64,000 nt of DNA, from positions 501,433,336 through 501,497,335 of the forward strand of contig NC_053390.1 in assembly GCF_905171765.1 (NCBI RefSeq), written 5' to 3'. The first letter of the stretch is position 1. Each line of letters begins with the position of its first letter. A program made the translations under genes and the position numbers. The notes beneath the pieces are model-generated. The model saw only the letters and a program-made list of their open reading frames with translations, ran no database searches and was not told the origin of the DNA. Positions 45,478-57,699 of this stretch are shown here, piece after piece. Origin of the DNA: Bufo bufo (taxonomy: Eukaryota > Chordata > Amphibia > Anura > Bufonidae).

Positions 45478-46124
45478 TGTAATGTCCGGCGTCACACACA
45501 GGGAGGGAAAAGGGAAAGCCCTGCCCAAGGGAGAGGGAAAGGTGGTGACCCCTGACTCACCTTGCAGCTGTCACCTAACTGCCCTGACGTCCCTAGACGG
45601 GTTCCTCACCCGTGCGGCGATCACGTGCCTAAACCCTGGCTTTCCCTAGAATGAGCCCTAGATAGTGAACGGGCCGGTGGGATCGCTAGTCCGCACCACT
45701 GACACTAAGAGGAAAACACCAGGGAGAGGACAGACAACACAGACAAACACATACACCCAGGTGGGCGACCACAGCAGACCACAAAGGTCCAACAGGGATC
45801 CAGAGGGTAACGTTCTGGACCAACTACCAAAGAATGCAGCAACACAGCTCCAGAGGGTCAGAATAGAAGTCCAGGCAGGAAGCTCTATATCTGGCAACCA
45901 GAGAAGTGTGAGGGGAATATAAGGAGGTTGGGAGTGCTGGACAAGGAACAGCTGAGGAGAAGGAGCTATGGATCCCTGAGTGAGCCAAAAAGGGTTGCAA
46001 AGCAAACTCAGAAAGCTACCATAAGGAAACAGCCCTATCTTACATAGAGCGCGCAGCCAACCGCTGCGACTTCCTGACCCCGGGTATAACGGAGTCAGGC
46101 GTGGGTCTTGACACCCTCGTGACA
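45478..46124 (-). mobile_element. Solo LTR of a chromodomain Gypsy, with CTAAT target duplication
   Basis: 647 bp with TGTAATGTCC...CTCGTGACA edges, flanked by CTAAT on both sides (45473-45477, 46125-46129). It is clearly the same family as the 3' LTR at 52853-53506, with the same order of words throughout. No internal sequence remains, so it arose by LTR-LTR recombination. Orientation follows that copy. Confidence 0.93.
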
Positions 46125-46139
46125 CTAATACTTTGTTGA

Positions 46140-47110
46140 AGCACCTTTTGATTTTATTACAGCACTCACCTTTTTTGGGTATGAGTCGATCAGCATGGCA
46201 CATTTTGACTTTCTTTGCAAAAACACTCCAAATCTGTCAGATTGCGAAGGCATCTCCTGTGCACACCCCACAGATTTTCACTCAGATTCAGGTCTGGACT
46301 CTGGCTGGGCCATTCCAAAACATTAATCTTCTTCTGGTGAAGCCATTCCTTTGTTGATTTGGATGTATGCTTTGGGTTGTTGTCATGCTGAAAGATGAAG
46401 TTCCTCTTCATGTTCAGCTTTCTAGCAGAAGACTGAAGGTTTTGTGCCAATATTGACTGGTATTTGGAACTGTTCATAATTCCCTCTAGCTTAACTAAGG
46501 CCCCAGTTCCAGCTTAAGAAAAACACCCCAAAAGCATGATGCTGCCACCACCATGCTTCACTGTGGGTATGGTGTTCTTTTGGTGATGTGCAGTGTTGTT
46601 TTTGCGCCAAACATATCTTTTGGAATTATGGCCAAAGAGTTCAACCTTGGTTTCATCAGACCATAACACCTTTTCCCACATGCTTTTGGGAGACTTCAGA
46701 TGTGTTTTTGCAAAATCTAGCATGGCTTGGATGTTTTTCTTTGTAAGAAAAGGCTTTCATCTTGCCACTCTACCCCATAGCCCAGACATATGAAGAATAC
46801 AGGAGATTGTTGTCAGATGTACCACACAGCCAGTACTTGCCAGATATTCCTGCAGCTCCTTTAATGTTGCTGTAGGCCTCTTGGTAGCCTCTCAGACCAG
46901 TTTTCTTCTCGTCTTTTCATCAATTTTGGAGGGACGTCCAGTTCTTGGTAATGTCACTGTTGTAATGTCTTCACTGTGTTTCATGGTATATCTAATGCCT
47001 TGGAAATTCTTTTGTACCCTTCTCCTAACTGATACCTTTTAACAATGAGATCCCTCTGATGCTTTGGAAGCTCTCTGTGGATTATGGCTTTTGCTGTGGG
47101 ATGCAACTAA
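46140..47110 (-). pseudogene. Tc1-like transposase of element M
   Basis: Reverse-strand pieces: 46514-46723 has [18 protein letters not shown] (first aspartate) and [20 protein letters not shown]. 46190-46477 has FIFQHDNNPKHTSK (second aspartate) and WPSQSPDLNLSENLWG. The C-terminus continues to about 46140. The N-terminal helix-turn-helix region, up to about 47110, is decayed with several stops and shifts. The HDN in place of QDN is normal for this subgroup. Confidence 0.8.
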
Positions 47111-47483
47111 GAAAATTTCAGGAAAGACCAACTAGAGCAGCTGAACTTTATTTGGGGTTAATCAGAGGCACTTTAAATGATGGCAGGTGTATGCTGACTC
47201 CTATTTAACATGATTTTGAATGTAATTGCTTAATTCTGAACACAGCTACATCCCCAGTTATAAGAGGGTTTGCACACTTATGCAACCACATTATTATTAT
47301 TTTTTTTTTGTTTTCTTCCCTCCACCTAAAAGATTTCAGTTTGTTTTTCAATTGAGTGGTACAGTTTATAGGTCACATTAAAGGTGGAAAAAGTTCTGAA
47401 ATGATTTATCTTTGTCTAATTTTTTTACATCACAGAAACCTGACATTTATGATGTTAAAAGTTTGATTCCCACCCCTGGTGTT

Positions 47484-47485
<2 letters not shown>

Positions 47486-47518
<33 letters not shown>

Positions 47519-47519
47519 C
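47486..47519. repeat. (TAA)n microsatellite
   Basis: About ten TAA units, followed by CTTTACTTATATAGCGCCAA, a context seen often in frog repeats. It lies immediately downstream of the eroded end of element M. Confidence 0.9.
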
Positions 47520-47980
47520 TTTACTTATATAGCGCCAAGATATTCTGCAGCATTCAGGGGGTTCATGTGCAATTGGGGGGATTATGTACAAAGAAAGTCA
47601 TAAATAACATAGGAACAAACAAGTCAACAATTAAAACCGGAGGAGCTGCACGTTAAAAATCAACTCAAAGGTTAGTAGCCTTGATTCGTTTTTGGTGAAT
47701 ACGTTAATGTATTATTGTAGATTTATGAAGGAGAAAGATTAGTTATGAATTGGACATAACAATTAAAGGTGGCACCTCAGGGTAGACATTCAGTATCTGC
47801 CAATTAGCTGGTCTGCTGGAACTGCATAGCTCCTTGGATGGAGCTGTTTACTGCAGTGCTGCTCCCATTGATGTCAGGATAGACCACTTGTAAAGTCCTA
47901 GACTGCCTGTTTATATTTGGCACATTTTTTTGCTTCTTTGTGAAAAGACATAATTATCCTTTTCCTAGAAGTAGATTCAT
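47520..47980. other. No gene recognised
   Basis: Unique-looking sequence between the microsatellite and the hAT-type MITE. The first ~90 bp (ATATAGCGCCAAGATATTCT...) may be the body of an old repeat. Confidence 0.4.
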
Positions 47981-47988
47981 GTCGTCAC

Positions 47989-48915
47989 TAGTGATGAGCG
48001 GCAGGGGTCATATTCGAATTCGCAATATTTCGAGAATATTTTGTAGAATATTAGCGAATTCGAATATTCGTTATATTTTACAATTTTTTTTACTCGAAAA
48101 AAATCAACAAGATAATGATTGCGTAATATGCGAATTTTCGCAATGCAAATTTTTCAATTGCCGAGCAAAAACATGATTCCTCCCTGCTTTTTGCTTGTTG
48201 GCCAATGAGTCATAGCACTATATCGAATATATTCGTTTTTTCGAATATTTGCAATATTCTAAAACGAGAATATATAGCAATATAGCGAATATTCGAAAAA
48301 AAATAAAATAAACTAATATAGAGCAATTTAGCTAATATAGTGCTATAATCTTTTTTTTCAATAGTTTAATTTTTTTTCCAATCTGTACTTCAGATGAGAA
48401 AAAAATTACAACTATTAGACAAAGAAGATTATACCACTATTAGCTAAATTGCTCTATATTATTTTTTTTTTTCATATTCGCTATAGCACTATATCGAATA
48501 TATTAGTTTTTTCGAATATTCGTAATATTCTAAAACAAGCATATAGTTTTAGAATATTACGAATATTCGAAAAAACGAATATATTCGATATAGTGCTATA
48601 TATTCGTTTTTTAGAATATTCATAATTTTTCCCATTTAAAGTCATGATTCCTCCCTGCTTCTTGCTTGTGGGTCAATGAGTCATTGGCACCACAAGCATG
48701 AAGCAGGGAGAAATCATGTTTTTACTCTGCAATTGAAAAAATTGGGATAAAAATTTGCATTCTGAAAATTCGCATTACAAAAATTTGCAATAAAAAAAAA
48801 TCTCGAATATTCGAAATTCCAAATATATATCACTATATTCTGAATATTCGGGAATTTTCGAAGTATCTATATTCGTGATAAAAATTAGCAATTCGAATAT
48901 TCGTGATCAACACTA
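47989..48915. mobile_element. hAT-type MITE, very A/T-rich, with 8-bp target duplication
   Basis: GTCGTCAC occurs on both sides (47981-47988, 48916-48923). The ends TAGTGATGAGCG and the complement of CGTGATCAACACTA are imperfect inverted repeats. Inside, GAATATTCG words are arranged in a large palindrome centred near 48540 (about 48484-48602, 50-bp-class arms). CATGATTCCTCCCTGCTT recurs at 48171 and 48643, with an inverted copy near 48695. Non-coding. An 8-bp duplication is the signature of hAT transposases. Confidence 0.9.
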
Positions 48916-49016
48916 GTCGTCACTGAGACAGCATGATCCTGGTTAAAGCCGTAGGCTATTTCTGCTATTAAACCCAGGGTAGGTTGCATGCAGGGAGGTT
49001 TACTAATTCACTAAAT

Positions 49017-49163
49017 CAGGGATGCTCAACCTGTGGCCCTCCAGCTGTTGTAAAACTACAACTCCCACCATGCCCTGCTGTAGGCTGATAGCTGTAGGCT
49101 GTCCAGGAATGATGGGAGTTGTAGTTTTGCAACAGCTGGAGGGCCGCAAGTTGAGCATGCCTG
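49017..49163. mobile_element. 147-bp hAT-type MITE
   Basis: Ends CAGGGATGCTCAACCTG and the complement of CAAGTTGAGCATGCCTG frame long internal inverted repeats (GGCCCTCCAGCTGTTG and CTACAACTCCCA with their complements). ACTAAAT flanks both sides (7 of 8 expected bases agree). This type is common across vertebrates as I recall. Confidence 0.85.
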
Positions 49164-50674
49164 AACTAAATTATAGACTAGCCACGCATGCAGAAGTGAC
49201 TGATATTGTGGTTTTAAATTGTAAAATGTCCTTTTATGAACCACAGTGAGAAGCCCATCTGCAGGACTATTTATTACAGTTGCATTGAAACATATTTCTA
49301 TGTTTAGGCCTCATGCACATAACTGTTTTTAGTATTGCAGTACGCACACCATGAATCTGCAAAATATTGACACATTCCTTGTACAATCCGCAATTTTCTC
49401 ACTCCCCTGAGGCCTCATGCACACAGCCGTTGTAGCTCTGTTCCATGCATTGGGGACCACAATTTGCAGTCCCCAGCGCACGGCAACGTCTGTTCGGGAT
49501 GGATCAAGACCCTTGAATGGATCCGTGATCCATCCGCACTGCAAAAAAATAGGACAAGTTCTTTTTGCGGTGCGGAGACACGTAGTGATTCTGTGGGGTT
49601 CCGATCCGTGCTTCCATTCTGCATCCGCATGATTGCAGATTCATTCAAGTGAATGGGTCTGCATCCATGATGCGGAGTGCAATACGGCCACAGGCACGCA
49701 GCGGCCTTATTAGAAATGATTATTCATGCCTGCAATACAGGCAAGAATACTACATGTTCTATCATTTGCGGAAAGACACACAGATGCAGACGGCACAAGG
49801 ATTACATCCGTGTGCTGTCAGTTTTTTTTCGGACCTGTAGAAATGAATGGGTCTGTGCAAGCCATACAAAATGTGGTTCAGACACGAATAGAAAATACAG
49901 TAATGTACTTTTCAAACCTTCCTTCATGATCTAGTTACACAGACAGTGGTATTGTATTATAAAAATAATGTTCTATCAATTAAAGCTCTGTGTTTGTATA
50001 TACAAATGCCCTTTTGCCTTTCCTTGGAGACAGAGAGACAATTAAGGCTCACATTTCAGCTTACACCAGCATAAGCTCACAGCAATTGACATTAACTGTC
50101 CTTTTATCCAAAATGACAATGAGGAGATGTTAAATGCCTAAATTTAGAAACCTATCAAGTTGATGTAAAAAGCTGATTTTAGTATTGCAAAACCATGGAG
50201 AAGTGTACTTTGCCATCTAAAGCATTATTGCAACCTATTGCAACCTATTGCAACTAGAATCATGCTTGTACCTCAGATACCATTAAATGGAAATAAAGAA
50301 ACTTTGCAATAGGTCTCCATTTAAAATATCCTTTCATTTCCTCTCCTTTGCAAACAATGGAGGTCATTTACTATCAGATATACCCCATTATACAAGGTTA
50401 TTTGCGCCGCAATCTGCGACTTTTTCCCGCTTACGCCAGGTCTAAAAAAGGGGACATGACGTGGGCGGGGAAGTGAATAGGCCGATAGGACCGTCTGATT
50501 TTTTATCTTCTACAACTGTTTTAGGAGCAGAAAATGGTCTAAATGTAATTCAGCAAGTAAGCTGGCTTACATTTAGACTGGTGGGGGATGTGCCCAAGTT
50601 ATGTAGAGGCTGGCACCTGTTCATAACTAACATAGCACACAGGGTTATTAAGATTGGCGTCTAAAGCGCCGGTT
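49164..50674. other. Repeat fragments without a gene
   Basis: GGCCTCATGCACA occurs at 49308 and 49412, the start of a MITE type that continues to about 49910 with the complement-like word GGGTCTGTGCAAGCC near its end. An 11-bp triplet (TTGCAACCTA) lies at 50228-50258. About 50352-50674 resembles another short MITE (GGTCATTTACTAT at the left). No coding region. Confidence 0.5.
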
Positions 50675-51559
50675 TTAACCGCCTCTGGACCGCGCAGGAT
50701 CGCGTTCCGGATGCAGCAGCTCCAGGCAGAGTCACGCATATACGCGTCATCTCGCGAGACGCAAGATTTCGCTTAAAGCCGGCCCGCGCATCGCGGGCCG
50801 GCAAAAGTTACAGGACAAGTTCGTCATCAACCTGCCAGCCAATGATAGTCGCTGGCAGGTTGATGATTTTCAAAAAATTGAATCACAAGCCATCTAACAC
50901 CTTATATTTATAAATCTAAGGTGTTAAATGGCTTCTCTGCTGGTCCTTTTGGTCGGTTGGTTCCAGCAGAGGAGCAGACATCACAGTGATTAGCCACCAA
51001 ACACTACACTTAGCCCCAGATCACCCCCCATCACCCCAATTAACCCCTTGATCACCCCTGTCAATCACTAGTCAAAGGGAAAAAAGTTATCAGTGTAAAC
51101 TGTCACTTTTTTTCCCCACTGGTATTGACTGTTAGGTTTTAGGATAGTTTAGGCCCCTTGGTTAGGTAGTTAGCGATCGTTTAGCGCCCAGCCCACCGCA
51201 CCGCAGTCACTGATTCGCTGATTAGCGTATCGCTAATCAGCATTTGTACTTTTATAGTATCTGTAAGTGATCAAAACTGATCACAGTCAGATCTATAATA
51301 ATATTAGTGTCACCTTAGTTCGCCCTCCACCCAAAACGCAGTGTTTGCCCGATCAGGCCTGATCGGTCGCCCACACTTGCGTTCACCCACGCCTGCCCCG
51401 CCGCAGTGACAAAAATATTTTTTTTTTTTATCACTGCACAATCACTTTACAAGTGCTACGGCGATAAAAAAAAATCAGTTTTGATATTTTTTATCAATCG
51501 CAGCGGCCTCGGTACTTCGCTAGCCTCCCATTTGTAAGACAGGCTTGCTTTTTTTCTTA

Positions 51560-52849
51560 GGTACGTGCAATAGTTACCCCGTCGCAGCCACCGCACAGAC
51601 AGGCCCATAGAGCCCCTAGAGCCCTTGAGGTGCTGGCAAATCCTGATTGGCAGTCCCCAACTTCAGCCGCACCATTAGTTCCCCCTTTCACCGCCCAGTC
51701 TGGAGTTCGGGTTGAGACAGCTCAGATCGGTTCGGCATTGGGATTTTTTGAGCTGTTCTTGACTGCGGAGCTCTTGGACTTAGTCGTGGCAGAAACAAAT
51801 CGGTATGCCACTCAATTTATAGCCGCCAACCCGGGAAGCTATTATGCCCAGCCTTTCCGGTGGAAACCCGTCCAAGTTTCCGAATTAAAAAGTTTTCTGG
51901 GCCTTCTCCTCAACATGGGTCTAACCAAAAAGCATGAATTGCGGTCATATTGGTCCACGAACCCAATTCATCACATGCCCATGTTCTCTGCTGCTATGTC
52001 CAGGGCACGATTTGAGGCCATCCTGCGTTTCCTGCACTTTAGCGACAACACCACCTCCCGTCCCAGAGGCCACCCAGCTTTTGACCGGCTCCACAAAATT
52101 CGGCCCCTCATAGACCACTTCAACAACAAATTTGCAGATTTGTATACCCCTGAGCAAAACATCTGCGTAGACGAGTCCCTTTATACATTTTACCGGGCGC
52201 CTTGGCTTCAAACAATACATCCCAAGCAAGCGCGCCCGGTATGGGGTCAAATTGTATAAGCTCTGTGAAAGGGCCACAGGCTATACCCACAAATTTCGGA
52301 TCTATGAGGGTAAAGATCAGACCCTGGAGCCGGTCGGTTGCCCTGACTACCTGGGGAGCAGTGGGAAGACAGTCTGGGACCTAGTGTCACCCTTATTTGG
52401 CAAGGGGTACCATCTTTATGTGGACAATTTTTATACAAGTGTGCCCCTCTTCAGGCATTTGTTCCTAGAACAGATTGGCTGCTGTGGCACCGTGCAACCT
52501 AGTCGCCGGGGCTTCCTCCAACGGCTCGTTACCACCCGTCTTGCAAGGGGGGAGAGGGCTGCCTTGTGTAACGAAGAACTGCTCGCGGTGAAATGGAGAG
52601 ACAAGCGTGATGTTTACATGCTCTCCTCCATTCACGCAGACACGACAATACAAATAGAACGGGCAACCAGTGTCATTGAAAAGCCCCTCTCAGTCCACGA
52701 CTATAATGCGCTCATGGGAGGGGTGGACTTCAATGACCAGATGTTGGCTCCTTATTTAGTTTCCCGATGCACCAGACGCTGGTAGAAGAAGGTGTCTGTA
52801 TATTTGATTCAATTGGCTGCCTATAATAGTTTTGTTCTCTACAGTAAGG
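51560..52849 (+). pseudogene. piggyBac transposase of element F
   Basis: The first ~120 codons are deleted: TTCTTAGGTA joins directly to CGTGCAATAGTTACC. The following frame (51630-52259) reads through the position that is TAG in E and keeps the first catalytic motif (CVDES). A 1-bp insertion near 52180 shifts the frame to 52252-52785, which keeps LYVDNFYT and GGVDFNDQM. TAG at 52783-52785 ends it where E has a tyrosine codon. The coding region is finally cut at 52852 by the Gypsy insertion, removing the cysteine-rich tail. Inactive. Confidence 0.88.
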
Positions 52850-52852
52850 CTG

Positions 52853-53506
52853 TGTAATGACCGGCGTCACGCAAAGGGAGGGAAATGGGAAGGCCCTGTC
52901 CAAGGGAGAGGGAAAGATGGTGACCCCTGACTCACCTTGCGACTGGCACCTGACTGCCCTGACGTCCCTAGACGGGTTCCTCACCCGTACGCTGATCACG
53001 TGCCTAAACCCTGGCCTTCCCTAAGATGAGCCCTATGTAGTGAACGGGGCGGTGGGATCACTAGTCCGCACCACTGACACTAAGAGGAAAACACCAAAGA
53101 GAGGACAGACAATACAGACAAAAACATATAATCCCAGGTGGGCGACAACAGCAGACCACCAAGGCCCAACAGGGATCCGGAGGGTAACGTTCTGGAACAA
53201 CAACCAAGGATCTCAGCTACTCAGCTCCAGTGGGTCAGTATAGAAGTCCAGGCAGGAAGCTCTATATCTGGCAACCAGAGAAGTGAGAGATGGGAATATA
53301 AGGAGGTTGGGATTGCTGGACAAGAAACAGCTGAGGAGGAGAAGCTACGGATCCCTGAGTGAGCCAAAAAGGATTGCAAGGCAAACCCAGAAAGCTACCA
53401 TTAATAAACAACACTGTTTTTAGACATAGAGCGCGCAGCCACCCGCTGCGACTTCCTGACCCGGGGTATAACGGAGTCAGGCGTGGCTCTTGACACCCTC
53501 GTGACA
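52853..53506 (-). repeat. 3' LTR of the Gypsy element in F
   Basis: TGTAATGACC...CTCGTGACA on the plus strand, 654 bp, the same family as the solo LTR at 45478-46124. The adjoining GTACCCCCCTCTCTAC (53507-53522) is the complement of the polypurine tract. Confidence 0.9.
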
Positions 53507-56500
53507 GTACCCCCCTCTCTACGAGGGGCCTCCGGACACTCAGGACTAGGTCTCTCAGGATGAGAGGCATGAAAAGCCCGAACTAACCTGTCGGCGTTTA
53601 CCTCAGACGCTGGAACCCACATTCTTTCCTCGGGACCGTAACCCCTCCAATGCACCACATATTGAAGAGAGCGGCGGACCCGACGAGAATCAACAATTTT
53701 GGATATTTGAAACTCTAGATTACCATCCACAACAACAGGAGGAGGTGGCAGTGGTGACGGTTCTAGAGGTGGAACATACTTCTTGAGTAACGACTTATGG
53801 AAGACGTTATGGATTTTAAAAGTCTGAGGTAGCTCCAGGCGAAAAGCCACGGGGTTAATGATGGCTACTATTTTGTAAGGGCCAATGAACCTAGGACCCA
53901 GTTTCCAAGAGGGAACCTTTAATTTAATATTCCTAGTAGACAACCACACATAGTCATTCACTCCTAGGTCCGGACCTGGCGACCGTCTCTTATTAGCCAT
54001 GCATTTATATTTACCTCCCATATTTTTCAAATTAGCTTGCACTTTCTGCCATACAGATGAAAGAGATGACGGAAACCGTTCCTCTTCGGGAACCCCAGAA
54101 GACCCCCCCTCTTTGAAAGTACAGAATTGGGGATGAAAACCATATGCACCAAGAAATGGTGACTTGCCAGTAGATTCCTGACGGCGATTATTTATGGCAA
54201 ACTCGGCTAACGGTAAATATGATGACCACACCTCCTGGTTTTCAGACACAAAACATCTTAGCTATGTCTCAAGGTTTTGGTTGGTACGCTCAGTCTGTCC
54301 ATTCGACTGAGGATGGAAAGCTGAGGAAAAGGACAAGTGTACCCCCAAACGGGAACAAAAAGCTTTCCAAAATTTAGAAATAAACTGGGTTCCCCGATCC
54401 GAAACAACATCGGAAGGGACCCCGTGAAGCTTCACGATTTCACTGATGAATACCTGAGCAAGAGTCTTAGCATTAGGTAGTGCGGGTAACGCAATGAAGT
54501 GTACCATTTTGCTAAACCTGTCCACTACTACCAAGATAACTGTTTTACCCGCAGACAAAGGTAAGTCAGTGATAAAATCCATTGACAGATGTGTCCATGG
54601 CCTATTGGGAATGACAAGTGGCAATAAGGACCCTGCAGGACGTGTATGAGAGACTTTCGCGCGCGCACAAGTAGAACAGGAAGACACAAAATCCATTACA
54701 TCCTGACGCAACCTTGGCCACCAAAAACGACGAGACAATAGCTCCAAGGTTGCTTTACTACCCGGGTGCCCAGCAAGTGCCGAATTATGATGTTCCTTTA
54801 ATGATTCGAGACGCAGGTTTAACGGTACATACAATTTCTCTGAGGGGCAAGAGACCGGGGCGTCCCCCTGGGCCTCTAACACCTTCCCCTCCAGAACAGA
54901 GTGTACCGCAGAGACAACCACTCCTCTTTGTAGAAGGGGTACCGGATCACTCACATTACCCCCTCCAGGGAAACAACGAGAGAGTGCATCTGCCTTGGTA
55001 TTTTTTTCCCCAGGACGATAGGTAATAACAAAGTTAAACCTGGTAAAAAATAGCGACCACCTAGCTTGTCTAGGGGTGAGACGCTTAGCTGATTCGAGGT
55101 ACAGAAGGTTTTTGTGGTCCGTAATCACAGTGACGGGGTGGATTGCCCCCTCTAAAAAGTGACGCCATTCTTCAAACGCTAGTTTAATAGCTAATAGTTC
55201 CCTATTGCCAATATCATAGTTCTTCTCTGCTGCAGATAGTTTTTTAGAAAAGAACGCACAAGGACGCCATTTGCCAGGAGACGGACCCTGAGACAGCACA
55301 GCCCCCACTCCCACCTCTGACGCATCTACTTCAACAATAAAAGGCTGGGAGACATCAGGTTGGATTAGTACAGGTGCCGAGGTAAACCTCTCTTTTAGAG
55401 AGGAAAAAGCAATTTTAGCGGCGTCAGACCATTTAGAAAAATCAGTCCCCTTCCTAGTCATGTCAGTAAGGGGTTTTACAATCACCGAATAATTTTTTAT
55501 GAATTTTCTATAGAAATTTGCGAAGCCCAAGAACCGTTGCAGTGCTTTGAGGTTCTCAGGAAGATCCCAATCTAAAATTGCCTGGACCTTCCTAGGATCC
55601 ATACGGAAACCTGAAGCAGATAATAAATAACGTAGGAACTGTATTTCCTGAACGGCGAAAACACACTTTTCAATTTTAGCATATAATTTATTCGTCCGTA
55701 GGACCTGCAGTACCTGTCTGACATGCACCTCATGTTTTTTCAGATCAGACGAATAAATTAAAATATCATCTAGGTATATCACCACAAACCTGCTGATAAG
55801 ATGACTAAAAATGTCATTAACGAAATGTTGGAAGACAGCAGGAGCATTGGTCAGACCGAAAGGCATGACTAGATTTTCATAATGCCCCTCAGGGGTGTTA
55901 AAAGCTGTCTTCCACTCATCCCCTTCCTTGATACGAATCAGATTGTAGGCCCCCCTAAGATCAAGTTTGGAGAACCACCTAGCACCCGCAATCTGATTAA
56001 ACAGGTCAGGAATGAGAGGAAGAGAGTATGGGTCTCGGATGGTTATCTGGTTTAATTCGCGAAAATCTAGGCAAGGACGCAGGCTCCCATCTTTCTTTTT
56101 AACGAAGAAAAACCCTGCAGCCACGGGTGAAGAAGAGGGTCTGATGTGTCCCTTAGCCAAGCTCTCGGAGATATAATCTTTCATAGCTTGTCTCTCTGGA
56201 CCCGAAAGATTATATAACCTGGTCTTGGGTAATTTTGCACCGGGAATCAGGTTAACCGGGCAATCATAAGGACGGTGAGGTGGTAACTTCTGACAACCCT
56301 TTTCATAAAAAACGTCCTCATAGTCCGAAATAAATGTAGGTAGGGTAGCTATGGAGGCGACTAAGCAATTGCTATTTAAGCAATTTTCTCTGCACTGCTC
56401 ACTCCACTCCAATATCTCCCTGGCCTGCCAATCCACCACTGGATTGTGCGCTACCAACCAGGGAAGACCCAACACCACCGGAGTGGGAAGCCCCTCCAGA

Positions 56501-56808
56501 ACATAACATGAAAGCAACTCGTTATGGTGGTCCCCTACCCGAAGGTGTAAGTTATGGACAATGTGAGTGAGGTTTCTCTGAGACAGAGGAGCAGAATCAA
56601 TAGCGAATATGGGAATAGGTCTCTGTAGCGTACAGAGAGACAAACCCATAGTGTGGGCAAAATGGGCATCTATCAAATTTACTCCTGCTCCACTGTCTAG
56701 AAAAAAAGAAATAGTCTCCGTCTTAACGCCAAAAACAACAACCGCTGGCAACACAAATTGCGATGTTTGTATGGAGGAAACGTATACCCCCCGGCTGACA
56801 TCCTCCAC
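53401..56808 (-). pseudogene. Gypsy pol: protease, RT, RNase H, integrase, chromodomain
   Basis: One frame of about 1136 codons is broken only by TAG at 54262-54264. In order it has: protease FFLDSGAGVNLID; RT FSKLDLRGAYNLIRI and VIYLDDILIYS; RNase H VEVDASEVGVGAVLSQ and ITDHKNL; and the integrase zinc region (HHNSALAGHPG ... CSTCARAK). The integrase core follows with D (SMDFITDLPL), D (VVSDRGTQFI) and E (HPQSNGQTERTNQ). After the stop come the GPYKI-type module and the chromodomain (LQYVVHWRGYGPEERMWVPA). The frame runs through the polypurine tract and 106 bp into the 3' LTR. The single stop suggests a young copy. Confidence 0.9.
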
Positions 56809-56819
56809 ACAGCCTGGGG

Positions 56820-57680
56820 TTAGTAGTTTTCCGACGGTCTTTTGTTTTTGAGGAAGGAAGGACAGACATTAATAAAATGACCCCTCTCCCCACAGAAAAA
56901 ACAAACCCCCTGTCTACGGCGAGCCTCAGGAGGATGGACCTGACGAGTAGTTCCTCCTAGCTGCATAGGCTAGTCTAAGTCCGTACAGACTAACTGCTGC
57001 TTGGAAGGGGTTACCAGTTGCTCCGGATTTTTCAATCTGTCCCTAAGACGTCGATCTATTCTGATAGAAAGGGACATCACCGCATCAAGGGAAAAGGGAG
57101 TCTTATACAGCGCAAGCGCATCCTTAATCCTTTCGGATAACCCAGAGCAGAACTGACTCCTGAGAGCCGGGTCGTTCCACTGGGTATCCGTAGCCCACCT
57201 ACGGAACTCTGAGCAATACTCCTCTACTGGCCGCTCTCCCTGTAGGAGTCTCCGTAATTTTGATTCAGCCAGTGCGACTCGGTCAGGGTCGTCATATATG
57301 AGACCCAAGGCCCCATAAAATTCATCCACTGACCGGAGAGCCTGGGAATCAGTGGGTAAAGAGAACGCCCAGGATTGCGGGTCCCCCTGCAGCAGGGAAA
57401 TAACAACCCCCACCCGCTGTTATTCATTACCAGAGGAGTAAGGGCGCAGCTTAAAATATAATTTACAGGCCTCACGGAAAGTCACAAATTTGTCCCTTCC
57501 CCCAGAAAATCTGTCAGGAAGAGCAACCTTGGGTTCCGCAACAACCTGGTTACCTGTAGCAACCGCTGGGCTTGCGGTCTGTTGCAATTGCTGCTGTTGC
57601 TGGAGGACCGACGCCTTCAATCCTGCCACCTCCAAAGACAGGCCTTGAAGTTGCTTTGACAAAGCAGCAATTGGATCCAT
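56820..57680 (-). pseudogene. Gypsy gag
   Basis: ATG at 57680 (MDPIAALSKQLQGLSLEV), 287 codons to TAA at 56820-56822. The N-terminal part has a glutamine-rich coiled coil, then the capsid-like region (LPDRFSGGRDKFVTFREACK...FKLRPYS, then VGVVISLLQGDPQSWAF, YCSEFRRWA). A CCHC zinc knuckle CFFCGERGHFINVC lies near the end. Stops at about 57420 (TAA) and 56970 (TAG) interrupt it in frame. pol follows in another frame, as is usual for frameshift expression in Gypsy elements. Confidence 0.85.
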
Positions 57681-57699
57681 ACTGGATTCTAAGTAGGTA

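Larger units (their letters stand above)
45253..47460 (-). mobile_element. Tc1-like transposon M, split by a solo LTR
   Basis: The left end CAGTGGATATAAAAAGTCTA follows TA at 45251-45252. The inverted counterpart of the following ~200 bp lies at 47260-47457, where the last ~20 bp are lost and replaced by unrelated sequence. It holds a reverse-strand transposase remnant and the solo LTR at 45478-46124. Confidence 0.85.
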
